Source: Planctomycetota bacterium (lineage in GTDB: Bacteria > Planctomycetota > Planctomycetia > Pirellulales > Thermoguttaceae). Taken from it: DNA of 56,394 bases. This document shows, one piece after another, positions 38,599-47,055 of this stretch. The stretch covers positions 1-56,394 of the forward strand of contig JAKPGL010000212.1 in assembly GCA_029550925.1 (NCBI GenBank), in the 5' to 3' direction. Under the pieces are notes generated by a model. The model was not told the DNA's origin, did not search any database, and saw only the letters and a list, made by a program, of their open reading frames with translations. Every line of letters begins with the position of its first letter. Position 1 is the first letter of the stretch. The position numbers were made by a program, and so were the translations under genes.

Positions 38599-39690
38599 TC
38601 AGCCGATCTGCAATTCTTCCAATTTCGCCAAGTCGATGTCGAGTCCCCAGCCAGGCAATTCCGGAACGGCGGCCATTCCTTCGACGATCTCCAATCCTTG
38701 GCAGAGGGGTTCACGACCGCCTTGATAGGCATAGGTCAAACACGGCTGATCCAAAAAGGAGACGGCGGCGATAAGATGCACCAAGGCCGCCAACCGAATC
38801 CCCACCCCCCCGGCCTCATAAAGCAGAACCGGTAGTCCAGCGGCTTCGGCGACGGCCGCCGCTTTTCGGAGCACAGTCAGGCCGCCTAAAAGGTCCACAT
38901 CCAGCACCAAAAACGCCCCCGCCCCGCTCCGCACCACGCCAAACACCTGAACAAGACTTCCCAACATCCGACATAGTCCGACCGGTACACTGGTCTGCCG
39001 TGCAAAACTAGCCAGCGCATAGACCTCCGAACTGGAGAGCGGATCGACGACCCCTTGAACCGCCTCGTATTCCAAAGCGGCGCACAGGTCTTGGGCGACC
39101 GGTTCGGAGTACAGGCCGGCGGCGTCCAAGAAAAGTCGGCTTCGCTCCCCAGCCGCTTCCCGAACCGCAGCCGCCCGCTGCACGTCCTCTTCCACCTGGC
39201 CCGTCGTAGGCAGAACCAACGTATGGAACCCTTGTTCTGCTAGTTCCCGGGCGAAAACCCCCAGGTTCTGGGCAGAGTCCAACCAGGGCAATCGGGCGCC
39301 CAAAGGCGCATAGCTCCGAAACCGCCCTCCCCATACATGGCATACCGGCTCGCCAAGACGCTTGCCGATCAGGTCCCAACAGGCCATCTCCACCGCCGAC
39401 CGTAATCCGGGCGGACGCAAAAAGTCCAGTGCGGAAAGCTCTTCGATATCGAAAGCGGAACGATCCACCAACACGGCGGCCAGGGCCTCTTGTCGGCTGG
39501 GCAACTCGGCTCGGGACCATAAAGCAGGGCCTTCCCCCCAACCTTGCTGGCCGTCCGGACCGGTCAACTGAATCACCAAACTCCGGACCTCTTTTCCTCC
39601 CCGCCCCTCCAGGTTTTCCACCAGGTAGCAATCCACCTCCCGAATCTTAAGCGGCGGAGAAGCCCGAACATGGCGCGATTTGATATTCAT
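38599..39690 (-). CDS. Enolase-superfamily (mandelate racemase/muconate cycloisomerase-like) protein with degenerate active site
   Basis: 363 residues from the ATG at 39690 (GGGGAGG about 10 bases upstream); a longer frame from 39771 is less likely. The N-terminal capping domain and (beta/alpha) barrel pattern are visible: LRSAVEMACWDLIGKRLGEP, then the barrel. The catalytic KxK of the second strand is replaced (GFHTLVLPTTG). Metal ligand 1 (LFLDAAGLYS) is present, ligand 2 is Asp (VVDPL), and ligand 3 is missing (VPVGLCRMLG, where homologues have an acidic residue). The last strand (FLVLDVDLLGGL) keeps its Asp. Enzyme activity is therefore doubtful. The gene sits 26 bases upstream of hpnD. 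Confidence 0.75.
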   Translation of the reverse strand: MNIKSRHVRASPPLKIREVDCYLVENLEGRGGKEVRSLVIQLTGPDGQQGWGEGPALWSRAELPSRQEALAAVLVDRSAFDIEELSALDFLRPPGLRSAVEMACWDLIGKRLGEPVCHVWGGRFRSYAPLGARLPWLDSAQNLGVFARELAEQGFHTLVLPTTGQVEEDVQRAAAVREAAGERSRLFLDAAGLYSEPVAQDLCAALEYEAVQGVVDPLSSSEVYALASFARQTSVPVGLCRMLGSLVQVFGVVRSGAGAFLVLDVDLLGGLTVLRKAAAVAEAAGLPVLLYEAGGVGIRLAALVHLIAAVSFLDQPCLTYAYQGGREPLCQGLEIVEGMAAVPELPGWGLDIDLAKLEELQIG

Positions 39691-40256
39691 CGGATCTGCT
39701 ACCTCCCCTTCGATCGGCCCGCCCGGAAATCTCCTTGTTCCGAAAAGCCAATCTCCACTCCTCTTCCCCAACGCCCTCGCCAGCGCTGGAGAACCATTTT
39801 TCCTATCCTATTCATACCATAACCCCAGAGAACCACCAAGAGCGGACGCCCAGAACCTAGGAAAACCGCTCGACGATCACTTCACCGCCGGACTTGCCAA
39901 AATCAGCAAACCGCCAGAACTCCACCGGGCAGCCTGCATCCCGGTCCACCAAAACAACGGTAACCGCTCACAGGTCGGCTCGAATTGTAACTCAGGCTGT
40001 CCAGCCTGAGTCCAGCCTAAGTGGATAGCAGTCTTCCCAAACGGCGATACTCAGATCGCAAAATGGGCCGGGAGGTCTCTCCGGGCTGTGAAGGGTTACA
40101 AATCAACCCCCTCGATGATTGCCTCACCCCGTCGGAGTGGATACCGTACCAAGCATAGGAGGACTATAATTTGGGAAGTGTTTTTCTGATGTTTCCTGAA
40201 CTTGCATGAACCTATCGAGGTTCCAAGATTCAACCGAAAGGAGAAGAGTCCTCACC
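39691..40256. other. Intergenic region with AGGCT-type palindrome
   Basis: A perfect hairpin ACTCAGGCT-gtcc-AGCCTGAGT (39990-40011) is followed by CCAGCCTAAGTGG, related to the repeat patch at 4517-4575. A TATAAT at 40165-40170 could be the -10 of the following gene, but no good -35 is visible. No gene is apparent in the stretch. Confidence 0.5.
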
Positions 40257-41282
40257 ATGACAGAGCAACTGCTTGGCGTAGCGATTCATGGGGCCGGCTG
40301 GGTGGCTGGCGCCCATGGGCGCAGTTGGCTCAAACAGCCCCGGGTACGAATTGTCTCTATTAGCGATATGGATCGGCAGCGGGCCGAGCGATTGGCCCAC
40401 CAGTTGGGCTTGACTTGTGCGGTTCGAGAGTCGTTGGAAGAAGTGCTGGCCGACCCAGCCGTCCAGGTGGTCGATATTTGCACCCCCAGTCATCTGCACG
40501 CCCAGCACGGCATCCAGGCCGCCCAAGCCGGTCGGCATATCCTGGTCGAAAAGCCAATCGCATTGAACCTCCAGGAGCTTCGCAGCCTGCGCCAGGCGGT
40601 CCAGCAGGCCGGCGTCAAAAGCCTAGCCAGTTTCGTGCTCCGGTGGAATCCGATGGTCGAGACGATCCATCGGCTGGTGCACTCCGGGGCCATTGGCCGC
40701 ATTTTTTACGCCGAGGCGGATTACTGGCATAATATCCCTTCGAACCATCATGCCTGGCAGTTGCATAGCAAACGGGCCACCGCCGGCAGTGCCATGCTGC
40801 TGGCCGGGTGCCATGCCCTGGACATTGTGCGTTGGCTTTTGGCTGACCAGGCCGAAGAAGTGTCCGCTGTGGGCAATAACCCGACCGGCCGATTCGAATA
40901 TCCGCCCAATGTAATCGCCTGGATCCGGTTCCGGGGCGGAGCGGTGGCCAAGGTGTCGGCCCTTTTGGATTGCCAGATGCCTTATACCTTTCAGGTGGAA
41001 CTGGCCGGCGCCGAAGGAACCATCCGGGAGAACCGGATTTGGTCCACTCGGCTTTTCCCGGGCCAGACCGGCTGGAGTACCGTGCCGACGGTGCTGCCCG
41101 ACTCGGCCGATGTCAGCCATCATCCTTTTGATGCCGAGATAGCCCATTTTGTCCAGTGCATTTTGGAGGACCGAGAAAGCCACTGCAACATTGCCGACGC
41201 TTACCTGAGCCATGAACTCTGCCTGGCCATCGACCGTTCGGTGGCCCAGGACGGTCAACCGGTGCGATTGCCGCTGGAATAA
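40257..41282 (+). CDS. Gfo/Idh/MocA-family NAD(P)-dependent oxidoreductase (1)
   Basis: 341 residues from the ATG at 40257; a GGAG lies about 13 bases before it, a longish spacing. The Rossmann start is GVAIHGAGWVAGAHGRSW; VDICTPSHLHAQHGIQ and ILVEKPIALN (the EKP motif that contributes a catalytic lysine) identify the family. The C-terminal domain has GSAMLLAGCHALDIVRW, with the His typical of the active site. Family members oxidise, reduce or rearrange sugars and inositols. It is the first gene of a plus-strand carbohydrate block, with a sulfatase gene 55 bases downstream. Confidence 0.9.
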   Translation: MTEQLLGVAIHGAGWVAGAHGRSWLKQPRVRIVSISDMDRQRAERLAHQLGLTCAVRESLEEVLADPAVQVVDICTPSHLHAQHGIQAAQAGRHILVEKPIALNLQELRSLRQAVQQAGVKSLASFVLRWNPMVETIHRLVHSGAIGRIFYAEADYWHNIPSNHHAWQLHSKRATAGSAMLLAGCHALDIVRWLLADQAEEVSAVGNNPTGRFEYPPNVIAWIRFRGGAVAKVSALLDCQMPYTFQVELAGAEGTIRENRIWSTRLFPGQTGWSTVPTVLPDSADVSHHPFDAEIAHFVQCILEDRESHCNIADAYLSHELCLAIDRSVAQDGQPVRLPLE

Positions 41283-41337
41283 CCAGGGCTAGGGGAGTAG
41301 GTTTCCAATTGGTGTACGAAGGTGGAAGCAATTTCCC

Positions 41338-42825
41338 ATGCGGACGCTAGGTGTGTGGTTGGGTGTGGCTACGTGGCTGGGAGGGATCTTTTGGTGGGTA
41401 GGTTCCGTTTGGGCGGGGGAAACGGATCAACTCAGTCCGAGACCGTCCAAATGGAACTTTATTTTCTTTTTGATCGACGATCTTGGCTGGACCGATCTGG
41501 GTTGCTACGGCAGCGATCTGTATGAAACGCCGGCGGTGGATCGGCTGGCTAGGGAGGGGATGCGGTTCCGGTCGGCCTATGCGGGCTGTACAGTCTGTTC
41601 GCCGACCCGAGCGGCGGTTTTGACCGGCAAATACCCGGCCCGGTTGCACCTGACGGATTGGATTCCTGGGCATGAGCGGCCCAACGCTCCGCTTCGGATT
41701 CCGGATTGGCAAAAGTTTTTGCCGCTGGAGGAAATTACCTTGGCGGAGGTTCTACGAAAAGCTGGCTATTTTACCGCTCATATTGGCAAATGGCATTTAG
41801 GGCCGGAAGGTTTTTGGCCGACCGATCAGGGATTTATGGTCAATATTGCTGGCTGCCACTTGGGACAGCCGCCCAGCTACTATTGGCCCTATCAGCGGGG
41901 CAAGCAGCCACTGCCCAACCTGGAACGGACGCCGGATACGGAACATATGTATCTTACAGATCGGCTAGCCCAGGAGGCAGTTCGCCTCCTCCGAGCACAC
42001 GCCCAGGAGCCTTTCTTTTTCTATATTGCCACCTATCAGGTCCATACGCCCATTCAGCCGAAAAAGGAATATGTGCCGAAATATGAGGCGGCGGTTCGGC
42101 CTGGCATGAAGCACCGTAATCCGCAGTATGCGGCCATGGTGCAGAGCATGGACGAACTGGTGGGCCGGGTGCTGGCGGTTTTGGACGAACTGAAGCTGGC
42201 CGACCGGACAGTGATCTTTTTTACAAGCGACAATGGTGGGCTGACCATTATGGGCCCCCAGCGGCCTAACCCCACGAATAACAGTCCCCTTCGGGAAGGC
42301 AAAGGCTCGGCGTATGAAGGCGGCGTGCGGGTGCCGCTGGTGGTCCGTTGGCCGGGCGTGGTCCGGCCGGGCACCGTCTGCGACGAACCGGTCATCAGCG
42401 TCGATTACTTTCCGACGATTCTGGAAATGGCCGGTCTGCCCAAGCCGCCCGAAGCCGGGCCGATGGACGGAGTTAGCCTTGTCCCCGTGCTCAAAGATCC
42501 CCAGGCCCACCTGCCGCGGGAGGCCATCTACTGGCACTATCCGCATTATCACCCTGGAGGAGCTACCCCGTATGGAGCAGCCCGGGCCAGGGATTGGAAA
42601 CTGATCGAATTCTACGAAGATATGCATGTTGAATTGTACAATCTGAAAGAGGACATCGGCGAAACCACCGATCTGGCCTCTAAAATGCCCGAAAAAGCCG
42701 CTCAGCTCCGGCAGATGCTGCACCAATGGCGGCAATCGGTCGATGCCCAAATGCCTCAGCCAAACCCCAAGGCAGCCAAACCCTCTTCGGATTCTTCCCG
42801 CTCTACTAAGAAAGCAAAGCCGTAG
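41338..42825 (+). CDS. Arylsulfatase-type sulfatase (FGly enzyme), exported
   Basis: 495 residues with a signal peptide (about 1-27). Family-S1 signatures: LIDDLGWTDLGCYGSDL with the metal-binding Asp47/Asp48, and CSPTRAAVLTGKYP, in which Cys87 of the CxPxR motif is converted to formylglycine by an activating enzyme. GKWHLGPEGFWPTDQGF, TSDNGG and the C-terminal HYPHYHPGG are also typical. The enzyme removes sulfate esters from sulfated carbohydrates. It probably acts in the periplasm. It lies in the carbohydrate block; the esterase gene follows after 78 bases. Confidence 0.94.
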   Translation: MRTLGVWLGVATWLGGIFWWVGSVWAGETDQLSPRPSKWNFIFFLIDDLGWTDLGCYGSDLYETPAVDRLAREGMRFRSAYAGCTVCSPTRAAVLTGKYPARLHLTDWIPGHERPNAPLRIPDWQKFLPLEEITLAEVLRKAGYFTAHIGKWHLGPEGFWPTDQGFMVNIAGCHLGQPPSYYWPYQRGKQPLPNLERTPDTEHMYLTDRLAQEAVRLLRAHAQEPFFFYIATYQVHTPIQPKKEYVPKYEAAVRPGMKHRNPQYAAMVQSMDELVGRVLAVLDELKLADRTVIFFTSDNGGLTIMGPQRPNPTNNSPLREGKGSAYEGGVRVPLVVRWPGVVRPGTVCDEPVISVDYFPTILEMAGLPKPPEAGPMDGVSLVPVLKDPQAHLPREAIYWHYPHYHPGGATPYGAARARDWKLIEFYEDMHVELYNLKEDIGETTDLASKMPEKAAQLRQMLHQWRQSVDAQMPQPNPKAAKPSSDSSRSTKKAKP

Positions 42826-42903
42826 ACATTCTCGGCAAAGACTAGATATACAAATTTTTCTAAATTTTCGGCAGAGGGACGTGCCACCCTAGGAGGTTAT
42901 CCT

Positions 42904-44127
42904 ATGCACCGGAACTTAAGTCGGGTTCGATGGTTAGGTGGAAGCAAAGGCGGGGGTTTTGCGTGGTTGATTCTTTTCATCTGGATGGCCGGGCCGGTGG
43001 GGGCGGAAAAGATCGGGCCGTGGGATACCGAATCGCTGTTCCGCACGCCCCAGGCCCAGTGGCAACCGGCCCGTCAGGGTGTGCAGGAAGTCTATTATGA
43101 GGGAGAACCCTTCCACGGTCGGCCCACACGGGTTTATGCCGTGTATGCGGAGCCGGCGGCGGGGCAAAAACCCTATCCGGCGATGGTCTGTGTGCATGGC
43201 GGGGGCGGGACGGCCTTTCCCGAATGGGTCAAGCTCTGGGCGGCGCGCGGCTACGCCGCCCTGGCGATGGACCTGGCAGGATGCGGCCCCGAGAGGAAAC
43301 GCCTGTCGGACGGCGGCCCCGATCAATCCGACTCGGCCAAGTTCGCCGATTTCGACGAGAAAACCGCCTCCGATATGTGGACCTACCATGCTGTAGCAGC
43401 CGTCATCCGGGGGCATTCGCTCCTGCGAAGCCTGCCGCAGATCGACCCTGAGCGGATCGGGCTAACCGGGATTAGTTGGGGCGGCTATCTTACCTGCATC
43501 GTGGCCGGGGTGGATAGCCGATTTCGCCTGGCCATTCCGGTGTATGGGTGCGGCTTTCTCCATGAGAACAGCGTTTGGCTGCCGAGATTTGAAAAAATGG
43601 CCCCGGTCCAACGGGAACGCTGGATAGCCCTGTTTGAGCCGTCGAAATATCTTTGCCGGGTGAAATACCCTATCTTTTTCCTCAACGGAACGAACGATTT
43701 CGCCTATCCGTTGGATAGCTACCGAAAGTCCTATGATCTTGTGCCGGGGGAAAAATGGATTCGGATCGAGGTCCGCATGAAACATGGCCATTTCGAAGGC
43801 TGGGCGCCTGCAGAAATCGGCTTGTTTGCCGATAGTATTCTGAAAGGCGCCCCGCCGCTCCCGAAACTGGGACCGATGGAACGGGAAGGACGCCGCATCC
43901 GGGCCAAGGCAGCCAGCGCCCTTCCGATAGTGGAGGCCCATCTGAACTACACGTTGGATAGCGGTCGGTGGCAAGACCGCCGTTGGCACACCGTGTCCGC
44001 CCAATGGAAAGAACCCCAACACGTTGTGGAAGCCGATCTGCCCGACCCGCCGCCCACGGCCTTTTATCTGGATGTGGTGGACAAGCGGAAAGCCATGACT
44101 TCTACGCCGCCGGAAATCGTGCGGTGA
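42904..44127 (+). CDS. Exported acetyl xylan esterase-like alpha/beta-hydrolase
   Basis: 407 residues with a signal segment (about 19-34). The nucleophile is in LTGISWGGYL at about residue 190, the acid in NGTNDFAYPL and the base in MKHGHFEGW. VCVHGGGGTAFPEWVK carries the oxyanion-hole region. The layout resembles dienelactone-hydrolase/acetyl xylan esterase-like planctomycete enzymes that remove acyl groups from polysaccharides. AGGAGG seven bases before the ATG gives one of the best ribosome binding sites in the window. It follows the sulfatase gene and may be co-transcribed. Confidence 0.85.
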   Translation: MHRNLSRVRWLGGSKGGGFAWLILFIWMAGPVGAEKIGPWDTESLFRTPQAQWQPARQGVQEVYYEGEPFHGRPTRVYAVYAEPAAGQKPYPAMVCVHGGGGTAFPEWVKLWAARGYAALAMDLAGCGPERKRLSDGGPDQSDSAKFADFDEKTASDMWTYHAVAAVIRGHSLLRSLPQIDPERIGLTGISWGGYLTCIVAGVDSRFRLAIPVYGCGFLHENSVWLPRFEKMAPVQRERWIALFEPSKYLCRVKYPIFFLNGTNDFAYPLDSYRKSYDLVPGEKWIRIEVRMKHGHFEGWAPAEIGLFADSILKGAPPLPKLGPMEREGRRIRAKAASALPIVEAHLNYTLDSGRWQDRRWHTVSAQWKEPQHVVEADLPDPPPTAFYLDVVDKRKAMTSTPPEIVR

Positions 44128-44156
44128 ACCCCGGAAGGGGCAAGCACGAAGCCTGC

Positions 44157-44183
44157 CGCCCGGTCTCCAACGGGCGTTCTTCC
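44157..44183 (+). terminator. Weak hairpin after the esterase gene
   Basis: CGCCCG (44157-44162) and CGGGCG (44171-44176) form a 6-bp stem with an 8-base loop, followed by TTCTTCC. It is short, with a poor T-run, so a terminator function is only tentative. Confidence 0.3.
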
Positions 44184-44436
44184 TCCGAGGACCCCAGCCA
44201 CATAGGTTTTCCCCAAGAAAAATAGAACTCCCGTCGGTGGAATGGCAGTATGCGTGCCCTTTTTGACCTGCCGGGAAATCTCCAGAAAAAACCCGGTTAT
44301 CGACCTGAAAAATGGGCCTCTTCTTGACAGCAATTGCCCTCTTTTCCGTTTTACCTTGCTATGATACACTCAATAAGGAAAGTAGGTGATCCGGAGAAGA
44401 TGCAAGGGGGCAGTTTATTCGGGCCTTATTGAACTT

Positions 44437-44519
44437 TGAAGAACTAACTAAACGGAGCCCATCCTAAAAAGACCGGAAAATAGGGTAGCTGGGGGCCTCC
44501 GGTGGTTTAGTTAGTAATT
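44437..44519. repeat. Long-loop inverted repeat upstream of the DUF1559 gene
   Basis: ACTAACTAAAC (44443-44453) and GTTTAGTTAGT (44505-44515) are perfectly complementary; extended arms match at 14 of 16 positions, with a loop of about 51 bases. It ends about 60 bases before the ATG of the DUF1559 gene. TATGAT at 44360-44365 may be a -10, without a good -35. It resembles the 2474-2564 repeat in arm and loop size, but the sequence differs. Confidence 0.5.
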
Positions 44520-44576
44520 CAAAAGTCAATAAAAACCGACGACGGGGTGTTGGGCCTTGTTGACGGGGGTCAGATT

Positions 44577-45635
44577 ATGGGAAGGCGTGGGGTTAGCTAT
44601 GTAGGGGCGAGACGAGCATTTCTTGGCCGGGAGTATGATCTCTTCCGCCCGGTGCTACATGGTTTCACCTTGGTCGAGCTTTTGGTCGTGATTACGATCA
44701 TTGGGATTTTGATTGCGCTTTTGTTGCCGGCGGTGCAGTCGGCGCGGGAAGCGGCCAGGCGGGCACAGTGCCAGAACCATCTCAAGCAACTCGGCCTGGC
44801 CCTGCTGAACCATCATGAGGCGATGAAACGTTTTCCATCGGGTGGGTGGGGGTGGCTTTGGGTGGGCGAACCGGAACGGGGCACCGGTCCGGAACAGCCG
44901 GGCGGCTGGGCCTTCAACATCCTCAGCTACATCGAACAACAAGCGGTCCGAAATATGGGCATGGGCCTAAGCGGTGACGCCCGGACCCAGCAGATCATCC
45001 AACGCTGCCAAACCCCCATTGCCATCTTTTACTGTCCAACTCGGCGACGGCCCGGCATTTTTCCTGATTATCACACCACCTACAAGACAGCTACCTCGAC
45101 AACTATGCGGATTCCCTTAGCGGCCCGGAGCGACTATGCCATCAATTGCGGGGACCAAAGCCGAAACGAACTTTTCGGCGGCCCAGACGACTTGGCCACC
45201 GGCGATAATCCGAACTATAGCGAATGGGTCAATCATGCCAGCATCCTGGCTCAGCATACCGGCATCGCCTATGAACGAAGCCAGATAACCCTGGACGATG
45301 TCAAAGACGGCAGCAGCAATACCCTGCTGGTGGGCGAAAAATATATCAATCCGGACCTCTATTTAACCGGCGGCGATTCGGCGGACAATGAAAATATGTA
45401 CGTCGGCTATGATAACGACATGTACCGCAGCACTTCGCCCAGCTTCTATGGCCCACGCCAAGACACGCCGGGAGTTACCAATCCTTACATCTTCGGCGCC
45501 GCACACGCCAGTGGGGTGAACTTTGTCTTCTGCGACGGCCATGTGCAGAGCATCTCCTTCTCGGTCGATCGGGAAGTGTTCCGCCGACTGGGCAACCGCC
45601 GGGACCAACTGCCGATCGATATGAGCCAACTGTAA
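44577..45635 (+). CDS. DUF1559 protein with prepilin-type N-terminal methylation signal
   Basis: 352 residues from the ATG at 44577. The prepilin cleavage/methylation segment is [20 protein letters not shown] at about residue 28-47, followed by [20 protein letters not shown], as in the large planctomycete DUF1559 (SBP_bac_10) family. The C-terminal [18 protein letters not shown] is the H-X9-DG type signature. Such proteins are presumed to be processed by a prepilin peptidase and built into pseudopilus-like surface structures. It stands alone. Confidence 0.93.
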   Translation: MGRRGVSYVGARRAFLGREYDLFRPVLHGFTLVELLVVITIIGILIALLLPAVQSAREAARRAQCQNHLKQLGLALLNHHEAMKRFPSGGWGWLWVGEPERGTGPEQPGGWAFNILSYIEQQAVRNMGMGLSGDARTQQIIQRCQTPIAIFYCPTRRRPGIFPDYHTTYKTATSTTMRIPLAARSDYAINCGDQSRNELFGGPDDLATGDNPNYSEWVNHASILAQHTGIAYERSQITLDDVKDGSSNTLLVGEKYINPDLYLTGGDSADNENMYVGYDNDMYRSTSPSFYGPRQDTPGVTNPYIFGAAHASGVNFVFCDGHVQSISFSVDREVFRRLGNRRDQLPIDMSQL

Positions 45636-45812
45636 TAGGCCACCTTCTCCTTTTTCCCCAAATTGGGCCCTTCTCCGCGTAGGCTCAGGGACAGGGAATC
45701 CTTGGCCGACGGCTTGACGAGTACATTCCTCTGGGAAAAAATGTTGCTTTTCAGAAGGTTTCTTTGGGAATTCTGAGGTTAATATTTCTTTTCTGGAAAC
45801 GGGTGTGAATCT

Positions 45813-46994
45813 ATGGCCAAGAAGACGGTGCGAACCGGCCTGATCGGCGCAGGTTTTTCCGCGGCGTTTCATTATGAGGCTTTGCAGAAGGTAGCCGGCG
45901 TCGATGTGGACGTGGTGGGCGTCTATGCCCGCACGCCCCAGCGGGCGGCGGCCTTTGCCCAAAAGTGCGGGATTCGGTATTTTGATCGGCTGGAGGCTTT
46001 GCTGGAGGCGGTGGATGTGGTACATATATGCACACCTCCGTACGCCCACACCGCTTTGGCTATCGCCGCCTTGGAGCAGAATAAACATGTCATTTGCGAA
46101 AAGCCGCTCACTGGCTATTTCGGCGACGGTTCCGCGGATTTTCACTGGGACCGGGCCGACATGGAGTTGGCTCGCTCCGAGGCGATGGAGAAAGTCCAAC
46201 AGTTGCTAGAGGCCGAGGCCCGTAGCCAGGCCCGGCTATTTTACGCCGAAAACTGGATCTACGCCCCCAGCATCCAGAAAGAACGGGAAATCCTGGAAAA
46301 GACCGGCGGGCAAATTCTCTGGATGCACGGCGAAGAGGCCCACAGCGGTTCGCATTCGGTGGATTACGCCTATGCGGCCCGATGCGGCGGCGGAGTGCTC
46401 ATTGGCAAAGGGTGCCATCCGCTCACGGCCGCCTTGTATCTGAAACGGGTGGAAGGCAGGGCCAGAGACGGTCGGCCCATCCGGCCCCGGCAGGTAACCG
46501 CCCGAACCCATGCACTGACCCGCTTACCCACCTTCCGCGACGCCGGTCATATCCGCTGCGATTACTACGACATCGACGATTTCGCCTTCATGCACGTGGA
46601 GTTCGAGGACGGCACGTTGGCCACCGTGTTTACCTCGGATATCGTCCTGGGCGGGGTACACAATTGGCTGGAAATCTGCGCCAATAACCACCGCACGATC
46701 TGCAACATCAACCCCAACACGGCCATGCTGACCTACAACCCGCGGGAGGAATACTTCCGGGATATTTATACCGTGGAAAAGATCGGCACCAAACAGGGCT
46801 GGAACTTCACCTCGCCGGATGAGGACTGGATGACCGGCTATCCGCAGGAGATGGAGGCGTTTTACCGAAGTATTGCCACTGGGCGACCGGCCGAAAGCGA
46901 TCTCCACCTGGCCGCCGACGCCATTGTAACAATGTATAGTGCCTATGTGTCGGCCCGGCGATCCGGCGTCGCCGTGGAAATTCCACTGCTGTAA
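45813..46994 (+). CDS. Gfo/Idh/MocA-family oxidoreductase (2)
   Basis: 393 residues. The Rossmann start is RTGLIGAGFSAAFHYEAL, with VVHICTPPYAHTALAIAAL and VICEKPLTGYFGDGS; the EKP lysine is conserved. The insert after EKP (HWDRADMELARSEAMEKVQQ) is longer than in many relatives. The C-terminal GKGCHPLTAALYL has the catalytic His region. Substrate unknown, but the linkage to nagA 61 bases downstream suggests an amino sugar or a derived sugar. It is unlike the copy at 40257 in detail. Confidence 0.9.
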   Translation: MAKKTVRTGLIGAGFSAAFHYEALQKVAGVDVDVVGVYARTPQRAAAFAQKCGIRYFDRLEALLEAVDVVHICTPPYAHTALAIAALEQNKHVICEKPLTGYFGDGSADFHWDRADMELARSEAMEKVQQLLEAEARSQARLFYAENWIYAPSIQKEREILEKTGGQILWMHGEEAHSGSHSVDYAYAARCGGGVLIGKGCHPLTAALYLKRVEGRARDGRPIRPRQVTARTHALTRLPTFRDAGHIRCDYYDIDDFAFMHVEFEDGTLATVFTSDIVLGGVHNWLEICANNHRTICNINPNTAMLTYNPREEYFRDIYTVEKIGTKQGWNFTSPDEDWMTGYPQEMEAFYRSIATGRPAESDLHLAADAIVTMYSAYVSARRSGVAVEIPLL

Positions 46995-47055
46995 TCTCCG
47001 GGCGGCACCCCCATTCCAGAAGTCGAGAAAAACCGCCTCCAGAGGGCGAGAAAAA

